Below, one piece after another: positions 1 through 10,763 of a stretch of DNA of 47,500 bases; position 1 is the first letter of the stretch; each line of letters starts with the position of its first letter. The position numbers and the translations under genes are program-made. The DNA lies in NCBI GenBank assembly GCA_905221605.1, contig CAJNDS010002077.1, forward strand, positions 252,501 to 300,000, in the 5' to 3' direction. The notes beneath the pieces are model-generated. The model was not told the DNA's origin and did not search any database. It saw nothing but the letters and a program-made list of their open reading frames with translations. This stretch comes from Symbiodinium natans. Lineage: Eukaryota > Sar > Dinophyceae > Suessiales > Symbiodiniaceae.

Positions 1-3000
1 GAAGGCATGACAGAACGATTTGTGCGCAGGAGGCCGTGCCTGGCGCACCGCGAACGTAACCCTTTAACCCTAAGCCCTAAACCCTAAGCCACCCTGAGCT
101 CTTTATCCCAGACCCGAAACACTGAACCCTTGCTCCCAAGCCCAAAACCCATATCCTTGATCCGAAACCCTAAACCCTAAACCCTAAACCCTGAATCCTG
201 AATCCTGAACCAGAAGCCCTGAACCCTTAACCCTAAGCTCAGAAGCCTAAGCCCTGAACCTTCAATCCTAAACCCTACACCCTGAATCCAAACTCTAAAA
301 CCCTAAACCCTACCCTATACTTCCCCGTGGAACTGCAGCGCGAAGCCCTGAACCCCAAACCCTAAACCCTAAACCCGAAACCTTAAACACTAAACCCTGA
401 CGTGCTTGGGGGGCCCGGCGTTGTTGACCAGGCTCGAACCTTGGGCCTCACGCTCGGCCAGGATCTCGGCCTTAACACTTGTAGGGTTTAGGGTTTAGGG
501 TCTGTGGTTTAGGGTTTAGGGTGTAGGGTTTAGGGCTTAGGGTTCCCAGTTTGGGGCTGTGGATTTAGGGTTTCAGGTTTAGGGCTTTGGGCTTAGTACT
601 TTCGGATGGTTTGGGGTTGAGGGTTTAGGGTTAGGGTTTCAAGGCTTGCGGTTGAGGATTAAGGGCTTCGGGGTCTACAAGGTCTAGAGCGCTGGGATAA
701 CTTAGGGACTATACGGTTTTTTGTGATTCGGTGCAATTAAAGGAACTGGAAGGTTGAGGGCATGCAGGACTGAGCACTTTATCTTGGGGTTCAAAGGGGT
801 TGAGGGATTAGGTTGAGGCCATGAGGCGGAGGCATGGAGGGCCCAACCCTAAACCCTAAACCTCAAACCCTAAACCCTAAACCCTAAAACCCTAAACCCT
901 GAACCCTACACCCTGGACTGCAAATGAGAAACCCTCACCTGGAAGCTGCGCCCAGGCCTTGCAAAACCCAATGGGAGCCCCAAGGCTTGGGCGGTCCGCC
1001 GCTCCACATACTCGGGCGTCTCTATCTGCCGGGTGAGGCTGGGGATGGTGGGGTTTAGGGTTTGGGGTTTGGGGTTCAGGGTTTGGGGATTGGGGATGGT
1101 GGGGTTTAGGGTTTGGGGTTTAGGGCTTGGGGATTGGGGTTTAGGGGTTTAGGGTTTGGGGTTTAGGCTTTGGGGTTTAGGCTTTGGGGTTTGGGGCTTG
1201 GGGTTTGGGGTTTGGGGCTTGGGGTTTGGGGTTTGGGGTTTGGGGCTTGGGCTTCAGATGCAGTCAATGCCGCATGGTCGACGAAAGAAGACTTTGAAGG
1301 TTTCTATGCAGAGTTTGGGGTTCAGGCTTTCTCGCCCTGAACACAACATGCCGCTTGAAGGCAACAACACCGAAATCCCTGCATGAGGAGCGCCTTTGTG
1401 AGACACTTCCGCATGATCAGCGCCTGCCACGGCACAAGATGAGACCACCAAGTGATTCTTCTAGACCCCATATTGCCCTGGGAAAAGAAGGGTTAGAAGG
1501 GATTTGAACAACACCCCCCCTAAAAGGGTAATAAGGGCCCAGTCCGGGTTCTAGTCTCCCGGCTTTAAGTTTCAGGACTGAGTTACTTCAAGATATTGGC
1601 CATTTGCATTGTCAGTTCTTTGAAGAAGCCTGACGAACCTCATGCCACGCAGCCACAGCCCATGCGACTTCGAAGTTGTGGGCTCTGGGTTTAGGGCGAC
1701 ATGTTTAGGCGTTAAGGTGTAGGGTTTAGGGTTTAGGGTTTAGGGTTTAGGGTTTAGGGTTTAGGGTTTAGGGTTTAGGGTTTAGGGTTTAGGGTTTAGG
1801 GAATCGGGCAGTCGGGAGTGAGGGGGCTTCTAACCCCCTAATTCTACCCTTTGAGACACCCATGTTATGGATCATCACCCTTTAAGGCATTCTAGGGGGC
1901 GCCTTCTTCCCCGAGCCCTGCACCTGAGAAGGATTTGAAGGGGATCCATGCATGGGGCTCTATGGGGCTATGAGGATTTGAGACCCGAAGAGCTCTGAAC
2001 ATAACCCTAAACCCTAAACCCTAAACCCTAAACCCTAAACCCTAAACCCTAAACCCTAAACCCCACATCAACCCCGGGATACTTCTCAGGCCTCCCGCTT
2101 GCACTTCAGAATCGAGAAGACGCGGCCGACGCAGCAGTCGACGTAACTGGGTCGTCAGGACCCTTGAGCCCTAAAAAGCCCTGCAAGCCCTGCAGGCCCT
2201 CAGCCTAAACCCCATGAGCCCTAAACCCTATAAGCCCCTGCAAGCCCTACACCCTCAACCCTACAAACTGTGTAAGCCCTACAAAATCAAAAAAGCTCAG
2301 GGTTGGGGCCCAGGGACGGAAGCAGAGGCTAAGAACTGCTCGAGTTTCACCTCAGATCCGTTGCCCTGTGGACCCTAAAACCAGGAGCCCATAGCTGTCT
2401 GCCTGTGCAAGATAGGGAGGCCGACCTTTAATGCGAGGAGTCGACTTGAAGACTTTAGGGTTTAGGGTTTAGGGTTTAGGGTTTAGGGTTTAGGGTTTAG
2501 GGTTTAGGGTTTAGGGTTTAGGGTTTAGGGTTTAGGGTTTAGGGTTAGGGTTTCATAAACCTTCCGAAGCCCTAAAGCCTTGAACCTCAAGCAATGCAAT
2601 CATGGATTGCTCCAAGCATTTGCAAGGAAACTGAGCAGGAAACTGCCCGGAAGGCAAGCAGGCGAAGGGAGCACGGTGTTTGCGGGTCTTCTCAGTATAT
2701 AACTAAGAGCCTGGTGTCTGAATCTGGCTGAAGAATGTTGTTTTTCAAGTGGGGGCTTTTTTTTAGGGTTCACAATTTTCGGGACCCTAAACCCTAATCC
2801 CTAAAACCCAAAACCCTAAACCCTAATCCCTAAAACCCCAAACCCTGAACCCGAAACCCTGGCTTGGTTCAGCCGAAATCCGTTTGGAGGTTCAGGGCGG
2901 TAGCAGCGGCTGAGCACGAGGCTCGTCGATCTCCGGCTGGCAGGCCTTGAGGGCATGCGCTTGAGAAAGAAGGGTGTAGGGCTTAGGGTTCAGGGGTTCA

Positions 3001-6000
3001 GGGGTTCAGGGGTTCAGGGGCTTAGGGCGTAGGGTGTAGGGTTCAGGGGGTTAGGGGTTTAGGGTTTAGGCGGGTTTCGGGTTTAGGGTTTAGGGTTTGG
3101 GGCTCCAGGGCACTCTAATCGACTCATGGAGCTCAGGCTTCAGGGATCGAGGGTTTCGGGAGGATGGTGGGTGCTTGGATGGCCTTGGACCAATGAAGTG
3201 GGGAATCTAGCTAGAAGACATGCAGAACGAGCAGGCAGCTGCGCAGCCGTGAGGCAAACTGGCACTGTAGCCTTGAGTGTTTGGGCCTGGTTTAAGCCTG
3301 AAAGCCCCTGAACGGAGGTCTACTTGAAGGTTCAGCGTGTGGCTGGGGCTATGAGCAGGGTACGTCTAGGTTATATTTAAGTTGCAACCTTATTTGGGAG
3401 AAGGGGGTACTTATAACCCCGAGGCCTTCAAGTAGGATGTTACTTCAACTTGAGTCCACCTATACGCCTCCACTGTAGGCAAGCACCAAGTGTGCTACTT
3501 GTACATTGAAGATACTTGGGGTGCTTTTGTCGGGGCCTGTTTTGGGGCGACCACATGTAGAGTTGAGGGTTTCAGCTTTGGATTGCGGTTGAGGATGATG
3601 CTCTGCAGTGAATGCCGAACACCCTTCACTTCAAGCACGTCTGGTTGCTAGACAGCACCGTACTTCTCCAAAAACCAGGGAAGAAGAATGTCTGAACCCT
3701 TAATGTACGACTACAAATGGGGAACCACAAAAACAGTTCGACGATAGGCCAAGCAAACAACTCCATGTCGGAAAGGGGTGTAGGCTGTACGGCTTTGGGG
3801 CCCAGAAGCGGACATTGCCTCAAAAGGTCAACCCAGGAACCCTAAACCCTCGACCCTAAACACTCAACCCTCAACCCCAAACCCCACGCCTAGACATCCA
3901 AGCCTTCAGGACCGAAGATCTGGCCTGGAGTCATAGAAGAACCTTCCTCAATGATGTTCTTTCATCCTAGGGAGGGCACTTTAGGCACCCCATGCTAGAG
4001 GTATGTATATATATACACACTATAATCTTATTTCGATACTATATTTTGTACATATACTAGATACTATATGTATACTAGGTATTATGTGTATATATGTATA
4101 TACTTATTTATTTATTTACTTACTTATTTATTTTTAATCTATGTATGCATTTGTTTATATATTTCATATGTACAGCTCAACTCCGGGCCTCCCTCCTGGC
4201 AACCTCTCGCTTGCAGCCCGGGCGACAGCGCGGATCTCTGCACCAATCTGCTCCCGCACCTCAGAAAAACTCCGAGGGCTTCGAGGGCTTAGGGGAGTTT
4301 ATACGAGATTAGGGGTACCTTATTGGGGTCCTTCTTATACAGGGAATCCCATTGTTTGGGGTCTAGTTTAAGGTACCCCATTTTCGGAAACCCCCTTATG
4401 ACTTAGGGCGGAGGGGAGGGTGAGCGTAAATCCCGTAGGGCTGAGGGCTGAGGCTTCAGGAGGCATGCAGGGTTTAGGGCATGTAGAGTTTAGGGCTCAG
4501 ATGCGGTGCCAAGAGATCTCAGGGTTTGTACATCCGTTCGGGCATGGCGGATTTGAGCTTGGGGCTTTCGAGGGGGAGATATGTCAGGGCATTTGAGGAG
4601 CTGGGTGGGCCGCAGACACTAAATCTTGTGGACCCCCATAGCCTTCCCAACAATTGGAAAAAAGGGTACGACTTGCAGGGTTGCCCGGCGTTAGCTCGAA
4701 AGGCTCTGGAAACGATTGTGTGGTGTTAGGGCATAGGGCGCGGGCTCCATCTTCCAGTTCGGTTTGGGGTTTGGGGTTTTGGGGTTTTGGGGTTTTGGGG
4801 TTTTGGGGTCTTGGGGTCTTGGGGTCTTGGGGTCTTGGGGTCTTGGGGTCTTGGGGTCTTGGGGTCTTGGGGTTTTGGGGTTTTGGGGTTTAAGGTTCAG
4901 CTACACACAAGCCAGCCAAAACAGGGACCATGGAAGCTTGCAGCTCGATCCCTCTGCGGAAAGGATGTTGGGAATCGGGATGAGGGATTAGGCCATGAGG
5001 CGTTTGTTTGGAATTATACAAAAATCCCGGGACACTTCCAGAAAGATTACTTGGGGGAGGGGGGGAGGAGAAGTATCTTGTCGATGGCTGCATGGTCTAG
5101 GGCAAGGTTGACAGCGGCAGGGGGGGGGTTCAAACCATAATTCAAGCAACCGCCTAAGTGCCCAAAACGGAGAACCTGTCAACGCACGACCCTAAAACTG
5201 CACCAGAAGCGGAAAGGAAAGCCAGAAGGGAAGCCGGACCGTCTTGAGCTCTTTCTGCTCCAGCTCAACCGCCTGCGACACGGGTCTGTGACGAAGATTG
5301 GGGGGAGGGGAAAGTTTGAGGGTTTAGGGGTCGCTTTGACTCGATGCTGTACATGATACTTGAGGGACCACACTTCAGCTCAAGGCTCAGGAGTTTGTGG
5401 GCATTTTGTGGAGGCGCACGGGTACTCATAAACAGGGTTCTAGGCAGGGAAACTATGGTTATAACCTTGCTTAGGGCACTTATAACCCTACTTAGAAGTA
5501 CCCAGGAACCTTCAAGTAGGGAGGGGAGGATTCTTTCTCGGGCGCGCGGAGTTATGGCTTCAAAGTTCAGGGACCGACTCCTGAGGTGTCGGGGCAACTC
5601 TCCTCCGCATGGAAACCAACAAAACCAGAAGGCCACAGGGTGTGCACCTTTTGTACTTTCTGGAACCCGTAGAGTCGCACCCTTTAAGTCTTGGGGTCTA
5701 AGAGACAGTTGGAGGCGGAGGAATCAGAACGGTTCAAGCTCATTCTAGGTGCGTTAACAACTAGAATAGGGTTTTGGGGCCGATTATGGGATATAGGGAC
5801 CATAAGGGAATTCTTAATTACAGCCCGCAACGACTTGCTGCCTCACTCTGAACTAGGGGCCTTTTTGTCTTACGGCTTAGGGTCTGTAGGGTTGAAGATC
5901 CAGGTTGGCTGGTCACCTAGATGCGTTCTTTAAACCCTGAGCCAAAAACCTAAAAGCCTGAGCTGACTCCCTTTTGGACGTAGACTGGTTCAAGGGACTG

Positions 6001-7174
6001 GCTTTTTAGTTGTTTAGGGAATTGGCCGTGCATGTAGGATACATTGTATCCCTTAAACCCAGGCCCAAACAGTGCTCTCAAGCCAATCTTCCGTAAGCCG
6101 AATCCCCGAAGCTTTCGGCTTTCAGCGGATTTCAGAGTAACCAAAGCGTTTAGGGCTTAAGGCTACCTCACTCAACACCTTCGTGCCTGCCTCACGAGCT
6201 TCGAGGTAAGGGATGCGACTGTTGCCTGACGGCTCGCGACTTGGGCTTATGGGTTCGAGGTTTTGGGGGGAATAAGGGTGTCGGGCTTCCGGTTTAGGAG
6301 CTTAGGGCTTCGGGCTCAGGGTTTAGGTCACGTTCACAAGGCTTTTTTTGGTTCCAGGGCTTTAAAAAAGTCTGGCTTTGGGGTGTGGATTTTGGCACGA
6401 AATGCTGGCTGCCTTGCAATGGACGAATCACTAAGAGTCTGATGTTGTGATGCTTTAGGGTTTCAAAGAGTTCTTGGGCCCAATAGACCCTCGGCACTCC
6501 AATTCCGAACCCAACTTGCGTACAAGTGGCATACAAGGATGGAAAGGTGCGAAGGATTGTGTCATTTCGGCTCGGATGAGGTTTAGGGGTTATAGAGTCA
6601 CCAGGTTCTTCCCTTACCTAGGAGACAAAGGGTCAGGGGCGAGGGGTTGTTGAGATTAGGGTGTTCAGGTCTGGGGTTCCCAGGGAACTTTTGGAAAAGC
6701 AACCCGACGTCTGCTCCAGGGGCTTGCTAGGATGAGGAAAATGGAAAGGGGTATGACGACATTCCTAAACCCTAAACCCTAAACCCTAAAAGCCTAAACC
6801 CTCGGGAAGAGAAGCATGAAAGCAACACCCGAACACCCAGCTGCAGTGTCGAGCTGCGCATCTTCTCGATGGTCTCCTCGCGTGAGTCTAAGGCTTCGGG
6901 TCTGGGAATCCGGGAACCCCCCCCCCCCCCCCCCAAAAAAAAAAAATAATAATAAATAAATAATAAACGAAAAATGAAACGGGGTACCAGGGCAAGCCTG
7001 CAGCCTGTCAAATGAGCAAAGAACTGGGTCAATTGGATTCGTGGGCACTAGCTCACAGATAGAAAGAGAAAGAAAGCGAGAGAGCGAGCGAAAGAGAGAG
7101 CGCGAGATTCAGGCTCCAGTAGTACAAGCACCCCTTGTTTGGTCAGCTCGCTTGCTGGCGTGAACCAAAGCCAT
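1..7174 (-). CDS. Downstream minus-strand gene, unknown function, runs off the window
   Basis: Candidate start exon 7132-7174 (MALVHASKRADQTR) joins in phase to 6837-6893 (LDSREETIEKMRSSTLQLG). Further minus-strand exon candidates with AG acceptors are 5204-5272, 4204-4259, 2586-2690, 2318-2365, about 2089-2146, 939-1025, 402-470, 321-347 and the first ~35 bases. Many are Glu/Arg/Lys-rich, suggesting helical protein. LVNNAG in 402-470 recalls the NNAG motif of short-chain dehydrogenases, which is weak evidence. Several blocks are also open on the plus strand, and exon membership in one gene is inference. The start lies 0.9 kb beyond the xsc stop, in the same direction. Confidence 0.4.
402..470 (-). 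CDS. Candidate exon (AEILAEREAQGSSLVNNAG)
   Basis: 69 nt, phase 0; AAG|G acceptor and GT donor. Begins AEILAEREAQGSSLVNNAG. A 27-nt candidate exon (321-347, GFALQFHGE) follows in phase across an intron made of TTTAGGG-like sequence. Confidence 0.5.
939..1025 (-). CDS. Candidate exon (IETPEYVERRTAQALGL)
   Basis: 87 nt, phase 0, with GGCAG acceptor and a consensus CAG|GTGAGG donor; begins IETPEYVERRTAQALGLPLG. The plus strand also has an open frame with splice-like ends. Confidence 0.5.
1040..1258. repeat. TTTGGGG-rich telomere-like tract
   Basis: G-rich repeats dominated by TTTGGGG with TTTAGGG and CTTGGGG variants, on the plus strand, just upstream (in minus-strand sense) of the 939-1025 exon candidate. 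Confidence 0.9.
1718..1801 (+). repeat. TTTAGGG array
   Basis: About 11-12 near-perfect TTTAGGG units on the plus strand. Confidence 0.95.
2003..2064 (-). repeat. CCCTAAA array
   Basis: About eight CCCTAAA units, opposite in orientation to the array 200 bp away. Confidence 0.95.
2318..2365 (-). CDS. Candidate exon (GNGSEVKLEQFLASAS)
   Basis: 48 nt, phase 0, CCACAG|G acceptor, GT donor; protein-like peptide GNGSEVKLEQFLASAS. Confidence 0.5.
2454..2553 (+). repeat. TTTAGGG array
   Basis: About 14 TTTAGGG units, with one TTAGGG near the end. Confidence 0.95.
3320..3435. mobile_element. MITE-like element family B, copy 1
   Basis: Starts CTACTTGAAGG and ends with its complement CCTTCAAGTAG; contains GGTACTTATAACC near the right end. 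116 bp. Confidence 0.75.
4008..4165. repeat. AT-rich microsatellite cluster
   Basis: TATA and TATT/TACT repeats. Confidence 0.9.
4204..4259 (-). CDS. Candidate exon (VREQIGAEIRAVARAASE)
   Basis: Reads VREQIGAEIRAVARAASE after TTTTTCTGAG|G, a strong pyrimidine-rich acceptor; GT donor. Helical composition. Confidence 0.5.
4290..4397. mobile_element. MITE-like element family C, copy 1
   Basis: Left end AGGGGAGTTTATACGAGATT then AGGGGTACC; right end GGTACCCCATTTTCGGAAAC then CCCCTTA. Interior GGTACCTTATTGGGGTCC. 108 bp. Confidence 0.78.
4777..4888 (+). repeat. TTTTGGGG / TCTTGGGG array
   Basis: Fourteen 8-bp units: four TTTTGGGG, eight TCTTGGGG, two TTTTGGGG. The period is 8 rather than 7. Confidence 0.97.
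5204..5272 (-). CDS. Candidate exon (AVELEQKELKTVRLPFW)
   Basis: 69 nt, phase 0, CGCAG|G acceptor and CTG|GT donor; begins AVELEQKELKTVRLPFW. The plus strand is also open. Confidence 0.45.
5407..5519. mobile_element. MITE-like element family B, copy 2
   Basis: Left end GGAGGCGCACGGGTACTCAT, right end AGTACCCAGGAACCTTCAAG: imperfect inverted ends. The interior CACTTATAACCCTACTTAGA matches copy 3. Confidence 0.75.
6837..6893 (-). CDS. Candidate exon (LDSREETIEKMRSSTLQLG)
   Basis: Charged helical peptide LDSREETIEKMRSSTLQLG, phase-compatible with the ATG exon at 7132-7174; GT donor. Confidence 0.5.
6917..6946. repeat. Poly-C then poly-A
   Basis: Eighteen C followed by twelve A. Confidence 0.97.
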
Positions 7175-7514
7175 GGCACGTCGCTTTCGCGGCCATGGAC
7201 TCCCCAGGAACTGATCCTGGGGCCCTTTGTGGGAAAGGCCCTGGCAGGCTTTTGATCGTGGCAGTCCTGTCCAGCTCCCGCCCCCCTTAAAACTAACAGT
7301 CCGAAGATTGGTGCTTTTGGGCTCAGGATTTAGGGCTCAGAGCCTGGGCCCAGGGCTCGGGAGTTGAGGTTTGGGGGGCTGGTGCTGACACGATCTGCCA
7401 AGCCGGGGCTGCAAGCAAAAGCTCTAAAGCTCAAAATCTCAAAAGTTGTCCCGGGGTGTCAAGGAATCTTGTGAGTATTTCATCTGCCCAAACGCCAATT
7501 ACTCAGCCCTAGCC

Positions 7515-7609
7515 GGTTCTTAGTAGGGAATGACGGAGTTCGGATGTCCTTCAAACGGGCCTACAGTAGGACATCGGCTTCCCAACTTCCTAATTTCTTG
7601 CTAAGAACC
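7515..7609. mobile_element. 95-bp inverted-repeat element (family D)
   Basis: GGTTCTTAGTAGGGAA at the left pairs with TTTCTTGCTAAGAACC at the right; inner GGATGTCCT and AGGACATCGG also pair. Long imperfect hairpin. Confidence 0.7.
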
Positions 7610-7692
7610 AGAAAGCAAAGCCCAGACCTCAACCCACATTGTCCAGGTCCGACCCCCCAACAGGATTTGGGGCTTGGGGTTTCGGGTTAGGG

Positions 7693-7881
7693 TTCAGGGT
7701 TCAGGGTTCAGGGTTCAGGGTTCAGGGTTCAGGGTTCAGGGTTCAGGGTTCAGGGTTCAGGGTTCAGGGTTCAGGGTTCAGGGTTCAGGGTTCAGGGTTC
7801 AGGGTTCAGGGTTCAGGGTTTAGGGTTTAGGGTTTAGGGTTTAGGGTTTAGGGTTTAGGGTTTAGGGTTTAGGGTTTAGGG
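7693..7881 (+). repeat. TTCAGGG block fused to TTTAGGG block
   Basis: Exactly 18 TTCAGGG units (7693-7818) followed without interruption by nine TTTAGGG units (7819-7881). Confidence 0.98.
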
Positions 7882-7976
7882 TTTGGGAGGAGACCGTAGG
7901 AAACCATGGAAGGGTCTACACCTCTCCTGGGGCGCGAAGGACCCTGAAGCCCCCGGACACCCTGTGCTACCAAGCG

Positions 7977-8035
7977 GTTTAGGGTTTAGGTTTTAGGGTT
8001 TAGGGTTTAGGGTTTAGGGTTTAGGGTTTAGGGTT
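7977..8035 (+). repeat. TTTAGGG array
   Basis: Eight or so units, just beyond the xsc stop codon. Confidence 0.95.
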
Positions 8036-8048
8036 GACACACAGCAGC

Positions 8049-8085
8049 TCACTCGACCATGTCGCTGGCGTGGATCTTGGCAATC
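8049..8085 (-). CDS. xsc: xsc exon 39 (stop codon)
   Basis: Reads [11 protein letters not shown] then TGA; acceptor CCGAG|G after a pyrimidine tract. Aligns with the V.VAGI...DM tail of marine Xsc proteins. Confidence 0.85.
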
Positions 8086-10722
8086 CTCGGAAGGAGAGCA
8101 GTGGGGGACTTTCGGTTGACGGTAAAAACTGGGTACCCCCTGCTCCTTAAAGAAAACCTAAGCCCAACATCAACGCTTCGGGCTTGCTACACGGAACCCT
8201 AAACCCGCAACTCAACTTCTGCTCAACCCATCCTTCTGCATCCGCAGGGTTAGCGAAGCTACATGAAACCTGCAAGATACTCGCCCTAGGGTCTTAATCT
8301 TTAAACCCTAAACCCTACTAAGGCTTCCAACACAGAGCCGAAACCTTTCACTCAGCAACCGAAGACCTCAACATTCCACTCCGGGATTGCTTGTTTGGGA
8401 ATACTCGGTAAGCAACCGCCCTATGGCGGATTAGGGCTTAGGATGTAGGGGTCTTACCACCAAATGCCCCGTTTGCTAGTAACTTACCCCGAACTGCAAA
8501 CCCCCAAACCCTAAGCCCAAACCACCCTGAAGCCCTTAACCCAAAACCCTGAAGCCGTAAAATCCTAAAACCCTTAAACCCTATAAACCCTATAAACCCT
8601 ATAAACCCTATCAACCCTATAAACCCTGTCCTGTCAACCCTATAAACCCTATAAACCCTTAACCCCAATTCAGCAAAACCCCGAAACTCTTCGTCCCGGC
8701 GGCTCCACGGGGGCCTTCATCGCGTCTCGGCGGAAGGGCTCTCCAAGCTCCTGCGAGGAAAGATTAGGGTTTAGGGTTTAGGGTTTAGGGTTTAGGGTTT
8801 AGGGTTTAAAGGGTTTAAGGGTTTAAGGGTTTAGGGTTTAGGGTTTAGGGTTTAGGGTTTAGGGTTTAGGGTTTAGGGTTTAGGGTTTAGGGTTAGGTTT
8901 AGGGTTTAGGGTTTAGGGTTTAGGGTTTAGGGTTTAGGGTTTAGGGTTTAGGGTTTAGGGTTTAGGGTTTGCTGTGATAGGGCGTAGATGCTGTGAAGGT
9001 TAGGTTTTGGAACAAGCTCGAAAGCGTCGTGAGGTGCGAAGAGCAACTTTGGCCCGATTGTGGAAGGCCATCTAACACTTTTCTCCCACCCCACGCCGTC
9101 CAAGGCGGCAAAGCCACCCAAACCTATTCCTTTTAGGGTTTAGGCCTAAACTCAAGCCAACTGCTTTCTTTACATAAAACTTCTTCATTCCGTCACGGCT
9201 TTTCACAAAAAACAAGCCTCCACAGAGGGAGAAGGACCACGGGCCCAGGCCGCCCGGCAGAGGGGCCAGAGCGGCCCAGTTAAGGAGGCGCAGAGGAAAA
9301 AGCAAGGGGTCCAGGGTCAGGGGGCTCAGTGAGGGTGGGGTCTGCATGCAGAAACCAACGGGGCCCAGAAGTGCCCAAAGCCAGGGGCCCCAGGGGGGTT
9401 CAGGGGGGCCCAGGGGGGCACTCAGCAGAACCAGTGTGGTTTGATGCCCGGAAAGGGTTTGAAAAGGTACTGAGCGCCTTGTACGGCCTCAGGCTTTAGG
9501 GTCCGCGTTAATAAATTCAGTCATGAGCCTTACGTCCTGAAATGTTTAGAGACTGCTGAATTAAGCCTGGTCTCTCTGCACTGTCACGCTTCTCCTCGAT
9601 GCTCCTGCAGGCCTGGTCGAAGTCGACACCACGCAGTTCGTGCGCCGCGAACAAGGCGAGCCCCAGTGCGCTGCGATGGCTGGCACTGGGCACGGCGGTC
9701 GGAGGCCGGCGGACGCCACTCAGAGACACAGGTCCCGTTGTGGTTTAGGCTTAGTTTCTGGTTGACAAAGAAGAAAGAAGCTTTAACCCTAAACCCTAAA
9801 CCCTTTCCTTGTCCCCGCCAAGGAGATCTACCGCCGTGTCTGGCTCGGCACACGGGAGGACGTGCCGAGGCTTGAAGCCGATGTGCTCATTGCGTGCCTG
9901 CCGAGCATCACAGACCTCCCGGAGCCGCGGCTGCGAGGCGCACAGATGCTCCAGCTGCCGCTTGCCCCTGTTGGAACCTTTTCCGCTTGGAATGGATAAG
10001 GCCCTGAACCCTAAGCTAAACACCCTGTAAGCCTGCGATGTCGTAACAGACAACCCCTTGAAACCCTGGCAAGATTAGTGAAATCCCAAGACATGAGCTC
10101 AGGAACGTCGGCTTCAGGCCCGGTTTCCTCGAACAAGCGCCGAGCGTGATGCAGCAGTGCCGCACGGCGTACCAGGCAGGCAAAACGCTGCTGTTCTTTT
10201 GCAGCTTATGTCGCCAATAGTTGAATTTTGATTTTGTTCGGGTTTGCTTCTGTAGTAGGAACAACAAACATGTTTTCCCTTTGTATATAGAGAAATAAGG
10301 CGCGGCCGGGCGCCCAGCGATCCAGCTCGGCATTGTGGTCCTCCGGTCCTTGGCTAGCGTGTGCCCAAAACCCCTTTAGATCCGACAATAAGTGGGTATT
10401 TCCAGAAATTAGGTGTAACCTTAACAAAGTACTATAATCCTTGTTCTAGGAACCCCCGAAAGAGTACCCCTATTTTTGGAAACCCCTAAGTCCAAAACCG
10501 TAAACCGTCTAGGCACCTCGGACCTCTTCCCACGAATGCCGCGCCTCATCAGAACCTGTTCAGGGTGCATTCACAAACGATTCACAAATTTAGCGTGACA
10601 GGGGTCGTCATGTCAAATGTGCATCCCGAGCCTCTGCCGCGGTCGGCTTCGCTGCGCTGCCGCCGCCGGACAGGACCAGGGCCTCAGAGCACCACATCAT
10701 GGGTGATACGAGCGAGCAACAC

Positions 10723-10763
<41 letters not shown>

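Noticed and set aside
1156-1386. Many open frames of 60-130 codons made of LGFRVW, GFGVWG or NPKP repeats.
   Set aside because: These are translations of telomere-like repeats, not genes.
7890-8767. A phase-consistent plus-strand gene (exons near 7890-7976, 8048-8121, 8248-8290, 8336-8407, 8674-8767).
   Set aside because: It had good splice sites and open frames, but the minus strand of two of its blocks encodes the conserved xsc C-terminus ([12 protein letters not shown] and the DMVE-stop exon). It shows how easily GC-rich blocks give false exons on the wrong strand.
9611-9999. Plus-strand exons ending NG-stop ([20 protein letters not shown]).
   Set aside because: Attractive composition and acceptor, but the minus strand is open in the same register with helical peptides like the nearby coiled-coil gene. 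Left as strand-uncertain rather than annotated as a plus gene.
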